From NCBI GenBank assembly GCA_016744065.1, contig JADGFA010000019.1, positions 2,912 through 66,911 on the forward strand: DNA of 64,000 nt, given 5' to 3'. Of this stretch, positions 1 through 9,608 are shown piece after piece; within the stretch, counting starts at the first letter, position 1, and the number at the start of each line of letters is the position of its first letter. A model generated the notes under the pieces. It was not told the origin of the DNA and did not search any database. It was given only the letters and a program-made list of their open reading frames with translations. The translations under genes and the position numbers were made by a program. Origin of the DNA: Gammaproteobacteria bacterium (GTDB lineage: Bacteria > Pseudomonadota > Gammaproteobacteria > SZUA-229).

Positions 1-81
1 TGTAACTGCTAAATGTAATCCTAACTCATTCCTTTCAATTAAAAACAAACATCATCAACTTCGAATATTAGAAAGAATTGT

Positions 82-328
82 GCTCTGACCCCGATTACTG
101 AAGCATCGTATTGTGCAATTAATAGTTCAGTATGAGCCTGATGTTACATTACTTATTCATCGAACAATAAGTTACATCAGTAGAACAATAGAGTCGATTA
201 GGCTGGGTAGAACAGCACCCAGAAAGCTGAAAAACATTAAGAATGATATACATTTTCCAGCTTATAAAAGTGCTTTATAATGAACAGCTTAGAGCTTAAC
301 TTACTGGCATTGGCTCTGACCCCGATTA
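82..328. repeat. Direct repeat pair flanking a gene-free segment
   Basis: The 16-base sequence GCTCTGACCCCGATTA occurs at 82-97 and again in the same orientation at 313-328. Between them lies an imperfect hairpin (138-180) whose outer arms are CTGATGT/ACATCAG and inner arms ACTTATT/AATAAGT. From general knowledge, 'CTGACCCCGATTA'-type words often border REP-associated (Y1) transposase genes, but no transposase is seen here, so this may be a remnant. The first 332 bases hold no credible gene. Confidence 0.5.
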
Positions 329-332
329 ATTA

Positions 333-824
333 TTAATTAAAATTTACATTTTCAATTTTTTTATACTTAAAAGCACCTAATTCTCTTGATTCTTTCACAT
401 CCACCAGGTATTCAAAAGACACCGTACTAATTTTATTTTCACTATTAATCTCAAAAAACAACGTATCTCCAAGCAGGTATTTTTCATTATTTACTATTTC
501 TAAATAAACAACTGTCTTCTCATCGTTACAATAAACATATACACCCTTGACCGATGTAACTGATTTTTGGTATTCATCCATCCTTGCAAAATACCTTTTC
601 GCTTTAGCATTAGCTAATTCCAGTGACATACCCTTGCTTACAAAATCGTTCTTTAACTTGTTAAAATCATGATATTTAAATCCATTATCTAAGTCATTTC
701 TGAAATCGACATAAACTGAAACAACATTTTTAATACATTTTCCATCTAACTGAGCAAATACATTTTGACTTATTAGAAGAAAAGTTAGCATTAGTATTAA
801 TTTTTTATTAATTTTTATTTTCAC
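333..824 (-). CDS. Small exported protein, candidate immunity partner of the upstream Rhs protein
   Basis: A 163-residue protein with a clear Sec signal peptide: a lysine-rich start, a hydrophobic core at about residues 9-20, and likely cleavage after VFA at residue 24. The mature part is hydrophilic with two cysteines (in KCIKN and VYCND) that could form a disulfide in the periplasm. I do not recognise the family. It starts only 10 bases after the stop of the giant Rhs gene on the same strand, so the two are probably co-transcribed. A small gene directly behind an Rhs C-terminal tail is the usual place for an immunity gene, and an exported immunity protein would suit an exported toxin. That role is inference from position only. 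Confidence 0.75.
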   Translation of the reverse strand: MKIKINKKLILMLTFLLISQNVFAQLDGKCIKNVVSVYVDFRNDLDNGFKYHDFNKLKNDFVSKGMSLELANAKAKRYFARMDEYQKSVTSVKGVYVYCNDEKTVVYLEIVNNEKYLLGDTLFFEINSENKISTVSFEYLVDVKESRELGAFKYKKIENVNFN

Positions 825-834
825 TATTTAGTCC

Positions 835-3800
835 TCATTGTCTATATTCATTAATTTTCTCTGTATCCATTTTATACCTACCTAGAATACCAACCGGCAT
901 TTTCATCAAGTGGTAACCTGGATCTAGTATTATAGTCCCACCATATTTCGGTAAAAAATCTCCGAACCATACCTTTGGTGTTGATATTGAATAGTCAATC
1001 GAATGTGTGGAAATATTTGAAAAATTAACAGTCACTGCCTTAAGATCAAGCCCCGCTTCAATCAGCCCTCTTTTTAAGCTTCCTCGACCTGATAGAAAAC
1101 CTAAAGAAGCGTTACCATCGATATTCCCATCTGAATCAAAAACAAGACTAGCACTTTCACCACCTATTTCAAATTCAATTTTCTCACCTGACAAAAGCAC
1201 TTTAATGTTTTTTCTTATCTTGATTGACAAATCATTAAACATCCGCCCATAAAGTCCAGCAATAGCACCGCTCTCAAAACTACCACCAGCCAAACTAGAA
1301 ACTGACCCACCAACAATAGAAGCAACTACCCCGTTATATACATATTGTATACCCACGGGTTTATCTATTTGTAACAAACCATACAAACCAGACAATGCAG
1401 CCACCTGCCCAACAGCACCACCTATAAACCCATCTTTAAACGAACCACCACCTAAAGAACTAGCAACCCCTCCTACAGCACCATGTGCCAACACCTTCAA
1501 GATAATTTCCCCTGAACTTTTTATCGGCATATCATGAACATATTCACTCAACACATGATAAGACGCATAAGCAATACCAGCAGACTTAACCACATCACCT
1601 AAACTACCACCACTTATATCAGTCAAATAAGCTGATGCGCTGGCAGAACAAGCCCCACCACATCCTAATAATGAATCAGCCGCAGCAGCCCCAACCTTCA
1701 ACCCAATCCGTGCCCATTGGTACTTCATAAATACCCGCTTAACAGGCCTGGAATACATAATGGAAAAATTAAAAGCATTTCCTGTGCCCATTAAAAATGT
1801 AGCACCCGCAAACTTTGCCAATCTTTTCAAACTAAACCCACTAGGGTCCGTATAACTCATCGGATTATTCAGCACATAACTAAACCGATTATAACTCTGA
1901 ATATTTTTACTAAACTGAATGATTGGATCGGCACTTAAAAAACGCCCAAGCAGTGGATCATAAACCCGACCATTCATATGAATTAAACCCAGATTGGTTA
2001 AGTGCTCATGCCCTGTATAACCCCTGGGGATATCATTTATAACAGAGGTAATTAAACTCGAACCCAAAACAGGTCGACGTGCACCAAATGCATCGTAATC
2101 CATTTGTGCTGTTACTGAACCACTGGCATCAATAACCGCTACGCTTGAACCCTGATTATCTCTTAATAAATATTCAAGTTTTTCCACACCAACTGTATCA
2201 GACACGGTTTGTGTAACCGTGTGTTGTGCAATGGTTTTACCACCCACTTTTATGTAATGCTTGTGTTTGGTTACACCGTTTTCTGTGACTTTTTCATAAC
2301 TACCACCGACATAAATTGTGGTTGCTGCTTTTGTTGCATCAGAATTATCATAACTGTACTGTCTGTAACGCGCCCGACTCGGGCCATAATTAAAGGTGGA
2401 ATAACCCACGCCATTTTTCGTTATGGATGCAGGCTTATTAAACGCGGTCCAGCTTACCGTTCTGTTTCCGCCGGTTACAATGGCACCATTAGCGTTGTAG
2501 ATATAATCTACATTATTTACACGGCTAACCGCATGGGGTTTTGCTCCACTGTATTCATACGTACCCAAGTTATTTTTGCTGCGAATATTACCCAGTACAT
2601 CATAGGTAAATTCCTTCGCATCGGTAATTCCGTTTATTTCAACACTGGTAAGTCGTTGCAAGCTGTCGTAATAATATTTTTCGTCACGTGAGTTTATCGT
2701 GTTATCACGTAAACTCTCGCGTGAAACAAGTGAACCTAAACCATTATACTGATAGCTTGCATTATATAACGTTGACAAACCATGCGCATAATCAAGGAAG
2801 GTTAACCTGCCCGCAACATCATGCCCTCTGGCCTGGCTAATAACACCCGACGGATTTACCGAGTTAACCCCGTAACTCGCAAGAGTTATATCACCTTTAG
2901 CATTAACATCTTTTGCCTGCCAGTAACTTAACGTACCGTCTTCTTTATTTACTTCTGTCAGGGTGCCATTGGTATAAACATATTTTAATTGCAGTTGCTT
3001 TCCCGTAGAGGTCTCAGGATAACTCACCGTTTCAGGACGATGAAATTCATCATATTGCGACTGGGTTACATATGTCACTCTATTACTGTTGCTAACATCA
3101 CCTTCTTCAATCGTGGTTGATGTGAAATCAATCAGGCCTAAATCCGCAGTATAATTTATACTTTGGCGATATTCTTCAAAGCCCGTACTGTCCTGCTGGT
3201 ACACCACATCTAACTTACCCACTGACATAGTATCAGGCGTATCACCAGCAACTTTATCATCATTATATGTCCAAAATGTTTTTCTGCCATCACTATCAGT
3301 GCGATCAACCATACGACCCAAACGGTCATAGTTCATGCTTGTTACCTGACCAAGTGCATCGGTCTGTGTTCGCAACTTACTGGTGGAATCATAAGTGTAC
3401 GACCAATGGCCCATGTTCGGGTCATCCATGCTTTCTTTACGACCAAATACATCATAACCAATCGTAATCACTGTGCCTTTTAAATCTGCAACCACTGAAC
3501 CATCGGCTGAAACACTGGGCATTAATGTTTTAATTTTATTACCCTGTGCATCGTATTCGTAAAACAATACATTGCCATCAGTATCGGTATTACTCTGTAT
3601 CTGGCCAATTACATTTTTTGTTTCACTGCTAACCTGGGTATCGGCTATTCCTGTTACAGGGTTGTTTGCAACACGTGTGCTGGTAGATTTAAACTGAATA
3701 TCATTGTAAGTAACCGTTGTTGTGCCTTCACCGGGAACAACACTGCTTACAATGCGACTTAATGTATCGTATGTACTGTTTGTTTCATTTTTATCATCGC

Positions 3801-6800
3801 CAATGAAGTACGGTTGCGTCTGTGCCACAACACGTCCTAAATCATCATAAGCCGTATCCACCAGAACAGTTTCATTTTTAAAGTTAGTGGTTTGTTTGCG
3901 TATTTCACGACCCAACTTATCATAGTAAGTCGTTACATCAGGTGCATACTTAATTAATGAGCCACCACCTGCAACACTGGTTGTGCTACTAAACTTAGCA
4001 AGCTGGGCCGCAACACTGGTGTTAATTGCAGGTAATGTACAGTTTACCTGACACCAGCTTTTATCTGTATGAGTTGTATTTCCACCGGGCGCATACACAT
4101 CGGTTACTTCACCCCAGTTATCATACTGGTAGGTAGTAACCAGACCATTTGCATCGGTTTTTGTTAACGGCACACCATAACGGGCATCATACGTTGTATT
4201 AACCTCATGCCCCATTTCATTAGTGACATTTAATGCGAACTGTCCGCGTGCATCGTATTCTGTTGTCACAACGCGTGTTTCTATATCAGGCGCAGTAATA
4301 GTAGTTGAATTTATATGACCAAAACTGTCATAACCATAGGTTTTGGTTATACCAGTGTGTTCAGCTCCATCATTAACTGAACCTGATTCAGATAAAATTT
4401 TGTACTTATTAGTATATAAAAGGTTCTGAGTCACCGTAGGTGAAGCGCCTAAAGGGCTTATTTTTTTAACCGTACTGGAGGTAACCAGGCTCTCTCGATT
4501 AAAGTCACCTAAATCACTATCCAGATAATTATTATGCGTAATAGTACTGTATGTTTCAGTTGTGTTAGTTTCATCTTGTGTTGTTACAGTCACATCTGTG
4601 ATATCACCATTAGGATTACCATTAATTTCATTTACTGTGGTAACGGTACTTATATGCAAGCCGTTTAAGTCGTATGCTTCTACATGTTTAGTAGCGACAT
4701 AAACCAGCTCACGGTTATTTCCTAACGAGAAAGATGCGGGTATATTGCTTGTATAACTCAACACTTTACCGTTTAACACCTGCGTTTCATTTTTTACCAT
4801 ACTGGTAAATGGATATGCCTGGTAATAGTTAACCGCTGTCACTAAATTCGTTTGAGTATTTGTTGATATTGTTTTAGCAAAGCCTAACTGACCACGCCCC
4901 TGCCTGTCTATCCTGGCACCTTCATACCTATAGGTCGTTTTTGTTGTACCTGATAGCCCATCTGTCGTAACTTTTTCAGAAACAACATATTGCGGAAACT
5001 GTATGTCCTGTTGCGGATAATTCGCAGATGAACCTTTAGTATGAATGTTTTTATCTGTTAATGAGCTGTACTTTACAGATTGTTCAATACCAAAACTATC
5101 TGTAATTTTAGTAACCAGTGGTTGTTTATAATCATTTTGTATATAAGTGATTATGCCTTTAACATCACTACGGTATACGAAGTCTGATTCACCATCACCA
5201 TTAAAATCTGCAAAACTTATTGTGTTGTAATTATTTTGATCATTACATATATAACCTAAAACAGAGCCTGTTGAGCAGAGACCATTCAATGTGGAGTCTG
5301 CATGCTCACTAAAAGTAGCGCCATCATACAAAAAGACTTTAATACCTTCATTATCTGATCTAAATACCAGATCACTTAAGCCATCAGCATTAAAATCCGT
5401 ATACTGAATAGTTGTATAATTATCACTGTCATTACATTGCCCATACTTGCCGGAATTAGTGCCACATATATCAGTTACGATATCTGCACTCGCATTCCAG
5501 TTATCGCCATTAGCAAAGTGACACCGAATACCTGAGTCACCTCTATAACATAGATCGCTTAATCCATCACCATTAATATCTGGATGGCGGATATAACTAT
5601 AATTATCCATATCATTGCAGCCAGCCTGTCCACTAGCACAGGTAGTGACTCCATTATCACCTCCAACAAAACCACTCGATGACCAGAATGCAACCCGCAT
5701 ACCACTATCTGAGCGATAAACCAGCTCAAGCACACCGTCGCCTGTCATATCGACATAACTTATGGTTGCCCAATTATCATTATCATTACATCCGCCATAC
5801 AGGCCTGAACCATTTGCACATATATCAGATACTTTTTCAGCACCCCAACCATTAGCAGAACCTAACCGGCAGCTTATGCCTGTATCACCCCGATAACAAA
5901 AATCTGCAAAACCATCAGCATTTATATCAGCAAAATGAATATATGGAATATTATCTGAATCACAACTATTACCGTTGCTACATATATTGCTTTTAGTTAT
6001 ATGAGGCGTAAACCCGCTACCATTCCATACATGTGCTTCTAGTCCCATATCACCACGGAACACAATATCCAGCATTCCGTCACCATTAGCATCTACATAG
6101 GAAATTGTACTGAAGTTCTCTGAATCAGGGACACCATAGTCACAGTCTTCGTAAACTTGCCCATCGCCACACATTGATGTTGGGACATAGGTGTATCCAC
6201 CAACGCCATCACTAATATGACATGCAATGCCATAATCACCGCGATAACAAACATCACTAAATCCATCAGCATTAATATCAGGGTATCTTATATGTACAAA
6301 ATTATTCTGATCATTACATTTGGTATAAGCCGTAGACCCATCAGCACATAACCCTAAAATACTTTCTATACCTGTTACACCTGGCGTTTCCTGCCAATCA
6401 ATATTGAGACTGTTCAAACACGCACTGGTATTACATTTTTCAATCGATGTCAGGTATGTTTTCTTAACAATTTCATTATTTACATTTTTATAATAAAAAT
6501 TATATGTTAATAATTTAGTCGTATTTAAGTAAGTTTCTATCTTTCTAAGGCGCTTAAGTGTTTGATATTTTGAACCGCTATTGTACGAAGGATAGGTATC
6601 ATACCTGCCTTCATAAGAAAACCTCACGGATGAATTGGGTAAAATGGTGTTATCTGTATTTCCCGCGTAATCAATTCTAGCAATATTAACATCGCCATTA
6701 ACATTATCTTCGTTATAGCTATAGGTAATGTAATTCGTAAACTGATCTGTCGATTTATTTATTAACCAGTCTTTTACGCCACTGCCACCAATTCTTTCTA

Positions 6801-7734
6801 TACGCGAATCATCGGTATAACCATACTCACTCTGCGAGCCATCTCTTGCATGAACTATAAACTTTTCTGGGCCTGAATCCCGATAAAAAACAAAACCCGG
6901 GACAGAATGAGACGTGCCTGTTTGACCATATGAGAACACCCTTACACCATTACCGTTCTCAGTTCTATATTCAGTCCCGTTGTCACCATATGAGCCATTA
7001 ACGGCCATTAACCTTTGACCATCAAGGCAGAACCTTGAATACCCTATATATGGACCATTAATTATGCTAATCCCACCATAGCTAATGCCTGATGCTTCAC
7101 CATCCTGAGCAATTGTTTTAGGGCATCTTGTAATTTGTGAAGACGCCGATAAAGACCAGCCCAGACCAAGGGTGCCACTACCTGACTGGCTATCATACGA
7201 AACGGCAACACTTGGCTGCGCAGCTGCTGTACCAGGAGGCGTTTCTATAGGCACTGAATAACTAGCTGAACCTGCAGGCGTAACTGTAAACGAACCGCCA
7301 ATGTTACCAACTTCAGTTGAGTTAAATGTACCCACTTCAGAGCGTGAAGCCCAGGCTGGCGGTGACGGAGGCGTATTATTCACTTCAGACGTAGCGACTA
7401 TATTCCCATTTGCATCATAATAAACCGTTACGCTGACGTATGTACTAACCTGGAAAACCCTGAATGTAGAAAAACTGACTGACTCTCCACTTTCAGTTAT
7501 TAAAGAACAAAGAAGAGGACAAACGGATACCAGTGATGAATCAAAAGCAAAATCAACCCCATACTTCTTTTCATTCATCCATATAATCGGGAACCCATCG
7601 GGGGTTATGACAATCTGTAAGTCATTTTTTTCAAATAAAGTGGTGGTTGCACTGGCCTGCGAGGATATTATTACTGCCATTAAAACCAGAAATGCTAAAC
7701 TGAAAAAATTTGCTTTAAGATTGTTTTTATTCAT
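835..7734 (-). CDS. Exported SpvB/FG-GAP/Rhs-repeat giant protein with divergent C-terminal tail
   Basis: A 2299-residue protein. Residues 1-29 are a signal peptide (cleavage near ASA/TT). Residues about 140-210 match the start of the SpvB/TcdB-type domain (SVPIETPPGT, LGLGWSLS). Residues about 480-865 carry seven FG-GAP/VCBS-like repeats with calcium-loop motifs of the form DxNxDGxxD. YD/Rhs repeats follow, closing with the Rhs core (GRFLSADP near 1930, YTDPSG near 1965). Residues 1967-2167 are hydrophobic and glycine-rich; the final roughly 130 residues match nothing I recognise. Family knowledge: the Rhs/SpvB shell encloses a C-terminal toxin in TcB/TcC and Rhs toxins. No Tc A component or type VI genes are present, and the signal peptide points to Sec export. 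A non-toxic surface or adhesion role is the alternative. Confidence 0.9.
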   Translation of the reverse strand: MNKNNLKANFFSLAFLVLMAVIISSQASATTTLFEKNDLQIVITPDGFPIIWMNEKKYGVDFAFDSSLVSVCPLLCSLITESGESVSFSTFRVFQVSTYVSVTVYYDANGNIVATSEVNNTPPSPPAWASRSEVGTFNSTEVGNIGGSFTVTPAGSASYSVPIETPPGTAAAQPSVAVSYDSQSGSGTLGLGWSLSASSQITRCPKTIAQDGEASGISYGGISIINGPYIGYSRFCLDGQRLMAVNGSYGDNGTEYRTENGNGVRVFSYGQTGTSHSVPGFVFYRDSGPEKFIVHARDGSQSEYGYTDDSRIERIGGSGVKDWLINKSTDQFTNYITYSYNEDNVNGDVNIARIDYAGNTDNTILPNSSVRFSYEGRYDTYPSYNSGSKYQTLKRLRKIETYLNTTKLLTYNFYYKNVNNEIVKKTYLTSIEKCNTSACLNSLNIDWQETPGVTGIESILGLCADGSTAYTKCNDQNNFVHIRYPDINADGFSDVCYRGDYGIACHISDGVGGYTYVPTSMCGDGQVYEDCDYGVPDSENFSTISYVDANGDGMLDIVFRGDMGLEAHVWNGSGFTPHITKSNICSNGNSCDSDNIPYIHFADINADGFADFCYRGDTGISCRLGSANGWGAEKVSDICANGSGLYGGCNDNDNWATISYVDMTGDGVLELVYRSDSGMRVAFWSSSGFVGGDNGVTTCASGQAGCNDMDNYSYIRHPDINGDGLSDLCYRGDSGIRCHFANGDNWNASADIVTDICGTNSGKYGQCNDSDNYTTIQYTDFNADGLSDLVFRSDNEGIKVFLYDGATFSEHADSTLNGLCSTGSVLGYICNDQNNYNTISFADFNGDGESDFVYRSDVKGIITYIQNDYKQPLVTKITDSFGIEQSVKYSSLTDKNIHTKGSSANYPQQDIQFPQYVVSEKVTTDGLSGTTKTTYRYEGARIDRQGRGQLGFAKTISTNTQTNLVTAVNYYQAYPFTSMVKNETQVLNGKVLSYTSNIPASFSLGNNRELVYVATKHVEAYDLNGLHISTVTTVNEINGNPNGDITDVTVTTQDETNTTETYSTITHNNYLDSDLGDFNRESLVTSSTVKKISPLGASPTVTQNLLYTNKYKILSESGSVNDGAEHTGITKTYGYDSFGHINSTTITAPDIETRVVTTEYDARGQFALNVTNEMGHEVNTTYDARYGVPLTKTDANGLVTTYQYDNWGEVTDVYAPGGNTTHTDKSWCQVNCTLPAINTSVAAQLAKFSSTTSVAGGGSLIKYAPDVTTYYDKLGREIRKQTTNFKNETVLVDTAYDDLGRVVAQTQPYFIGDDKNETNSTYDTLSRIVSSVVPGEGTTTVTYNDIQFKSTSTRVANNPVTGIADTQVSSETKNVIGQIQSNTDTDGNVLFYEYDAQGNKIKTLMPSVSADGSVVADLKGTVITIGYDVFGRKESMDDPNMGHWSYTYDSTSKLRTQTDALGQVTSMNYDRLGRMVDRTDSDGRKTFWTYNDDKVAGDTPDTMSVGKLDVVYQQDSTGFEEYRQSINYTADLGLIDFTSTTIEEGDVSNSNRVTYVTQSQYDEFHRPETVSYPETSTGKQLQLKYVYTNGTLTEVNKEDGTLSYWQAKDVNAKGDITLASYGVNSVNPSGVISQARGHDVAGRLTFLDYAHGLSTLYNASYQYNGLGSLVSRESLRDNTINSRDEKYYYDSLQRLTSVEINGITDAKEFTYDVLGNIRSKNNLGTYEYSGAKPHAVSRVNNVDYIYNANGAIVTGGNRTVSWTAFNKPASITKNGVGYSTFNYGPSRARYRQYSYDNSDATKAATTIYVGGSYEKVTENGVTKHKHYIKVGGKTIAQHTVTQTVSDTVGVEKLEYLLRDNQGSSVAVIDASGSVTAQMDYDAFGARRPVLGSSLITSVINDIPRGYTGHEHLTNLGLIHMNGRVYDPLLGRFLSADPIIQFSKNIQSYNRFSYVLNNPMSYTDPSGFSLKRLAKFAGATFLMGTGNAFNFSIMYSRPVKRVFMKYQWARIGLKVGAAAADSLLGCGGACSASASAYLTDISGGSLGDVVKSAGIAYASYHVLSEYVHDMPIKSSGEIILKVLAHGAVGGVASSLGGGSFKDGFIGGAVGQVAALSGLYGLLQIDKPVGIQYVYNGVVASIVGGSVSSLAGGSFESGAIAGLYGRMFNDLSIKIRKNIKVLLSGEKIEFEIGGESASLVFDSDGNIDGNASLGFLSGRGSLKRGLIEAGLDLKAVTVNFSNISTHSIDYSISTPKVWFGDFLPKYGGTIILDPGYHLMKMPVGILGRYKMDTEKINEYRQ

Positions 7735-8446
7735 AACGCTACTTTTATTCTTAATATATTAGTTTTTGATTACGCTTTTAAACGATAAACCCACTTAAAA
7801 ACACACAAAAGTGATTTTTTACTTTATGACATATCTCTCTGAACTACTCTATGAGGTATTTTTATATGTAGAAAAAGAGAAATTAACAGCAGTTGCAACA
7901 GCCACAATAAGACCGCTCAAAGAAGATAAACCTGTAGACACAAGACCACTTAAGATGAAGATACTCATTTCCCTGCTTATAAATCGCAGTAAAAAACCAC
8001 ACACGATTTAATTATTATTTCTGTTTGTATACAACACAGAACTATGATTCTCAATAAGCCCTTACTAAGCCAGCTATAAACTTATTGCTTCAGAGATTAT
8101 CAGCAATATCTTTTACATTCAATTTTAATTTTGTAGGGATTTTCCTACAAAACAGTCTAATCCTGTAGAGCGAACATCAAAGTTATCTATTTTGGGGGAT
8201 TGACTTACGCACCAACAAATTAATTTTCTGACTTTTATTAGTCTTACACATAATAAAAGAGATATGTTACTTATTAACGGCAGTCTTTAAGCTTAATTAA
8301 GAACTGTTAGATTATGACACCAGGTTCTTCGGCTACGCTCAGAACGACAGAGATGATATTTTCAACCATAACGGCATGACCTGTTGCACTGGTTTTAATA
8401 CGACAAAGCATGTACATACGATAGTATTAACATTAAACAGCCCTTA
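7735..8446. other. Gene-poor intergenic stretch with an operator-like palindrome
   Basis: This stretch lies upstream of the Rhs gene and downstream of the lipoprotein gene. A 66-codon plus-strand reading frame (7811-8011) has no ribosome site or family signature and is probably chance. A perfect 9-base inverted repeat sits at 8129-8152. One copy of the dispersed core that builds the arrays at 9.0 and 13.7 kb occurs near 8325-8350, in a variant form. The promoter of the Rhs gene is expected near 7740-7810, but I could not assign boxes confidently. Confidence 0.5.
8129..8152. promoter_or_regulatory. Perfect 9-bp inverted repeat, operator-like
   Basis: TTTTGTAGG at 8129-8137 is mirrored by CCTACAAAA at 8144-8152 across six bases. 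The symmetric form with an AT-rich centre resembles a dimeric regulator site rather than a terminator, because no T-run belongs to it on either side beyond the arms. It lies about 400 bases upstream of the Rhs start. The cognate regulator is unknown. Confidence 0.4.
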
Positions 8447-8986
8447 CTATTTACCAAAGGGGTTTCTAGTTTTTGATATTGAGAACTGATCTTTTTTTAC
8501 TGCCTCATCATTTTTTAACTTATTTTTTGCTATTTTTTTTATATACCCGTTGTTGTGCGTTGTTTTTCTTATTTCAGGAAGCGCTATTTCTTTTTTAATT
8601 TTTTCAATGCTAAAGCTTCGACTGTATGGTTTTCCTGTTTCAAACTTCAATGACGTATTCACTCTTACGTAAGTTGTGTTTTTTATATTTAAATCTAGCA
8701 TCTGCATACCTGAATAACGCCCTGCAAGATCTAGTTTTATTACGTGCTTTCCCTGGGGGACCAATATATATGAATAGCTGTTATTTTTTATTTCGGTTTG
8801 TTTTTTATTATCGACTAATAAATCGGGGGATACCATTATATTAGACATGGAATGGGGCCGATATATATACACGACAACTTCTGTATCCTTTTCTGATTTT
8901 ACTTCAGTAAAATCAGATGTTTTTGGTATACAGGAGATTGACAGCACTGCCAGCAACACTAGTATGATTTGAATGGTTTTATTCAT
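8447..8986 (-). CDS. DUF2846-like outer-membrane lipoprotein
   Basis: A 179-residue protein starting with a lipoprotein signal: hydrophobic residues 5-17 and the lipobox LSISC with lipidated Cys19. The stretch VVVYIYRPHS followed by a short segment ending in LVPQGKHVI resembles the DUF2846 pattern (a YxYRP strand, then a 'PGxH' turn). The C-terminal 50 residues are rich in lysine and asparagine and look disordered. No function is known for the family. The gene stands alone; its upstream region is filled by the 102-bp tandem array, so its promoter must lie within or next to that array. Confidence 0.7.
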   Translation of the reverse strand: MNKTIQIILVLLAVLSISCIPKTSDFTEVKSEKDTEVVVYIYRPHSMSNIMVSPDLLVDNKKQTEIKNNSYSYILVPQGKHVIKLDLAGRYSGMQMLDLNIKNTTYVRVNTSLKFETGKPYSRSFSIEKIKKEIALPEIRKTTHNNGYIKKIAKNKLKNDEAVKKDQFSISKTRNPFGK

Positions 8987-9022
8987 TGTAATAATGGCCT
9001 TTTACTCTGTTCTTATGATCAG

Positions 9023-9605
9023 ATCATAATCTGGCGTTACTCTCTGTACCGATTGTTCACTACATTAGATCCTTCGACTAACGCTCAGGATGACAGGGGG
9101 CCTGCTTATACTAATCCTGGGCAAGTAATTATCGGGCGTTACTTTCTGTTCTGATTGTTCACTACATCAGGTCCTTCGGCTAACGCTCAGGATGACAGAG
9201 GTTCTGTTTATACTAATTCAGGGCAAGTAATTATCGGACGTTACTCTCTGTTCTGATTGTTCACTACATTAGATCCTTCGACTAACGCTCAGGATGACAG
9301 AGGTTCTGTTTATACTAATTCAGGGCAAGTAATTATCGGACGTTACTCTCTGTTCTGATTGTTCACTACATTAGGTCCTTCGACTAACGCTCAGGATGAC
9401 AGGGGCTCTGCTTATACTAATCCTGGGCAAGTAATTATCGGGCGTTACTCTCTGTTCTGATTGTTCACTACATTAGGTCCTTCGGCTAACGCTCAGGATG
9501 ACAGGGGCTCTGCTTATACTAATCCTGGGCAAGTAATTACCTGGCATTACTCTCTGCTCTGATTATTTACTATACTCGATCCTTCGGTTAACATTCAGCA
9601 CACCA
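9023..9605. repeat. Tandem array of a 102-bp unit, about 5.6 copies
   Basis: The core CTAACGCTCAGGATGACAG, preceded by CCTTCGR, recurs with its CCTT at 9071, 9173, 9275, 9377, 9479 and (degenerate) 9581, a spacing of exactly 102 bases each time. The whole unit repeats, not just the core. The copies running from about 9195 to 9395 are almost identical, which indicates recent duplication; the first and last copies are partial or decayed. The array fills the gap between the lipoprotein start (8986) and the methyltransferase stop (9609). There are no variable spacers, so it is not CRISPR. Confidence 0.93.
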
Positions 9606-9608
9606 GCA

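Noticed and set aside
7811-8011. 66-codon plus-strand frame
   Set aside because: No ribosome site, no recognisable product; treated as chance.
9023-9605. CRISPR array
   Set aside because: The whole 102-base unit repeats with no unique spacers, and no cas genes are near.
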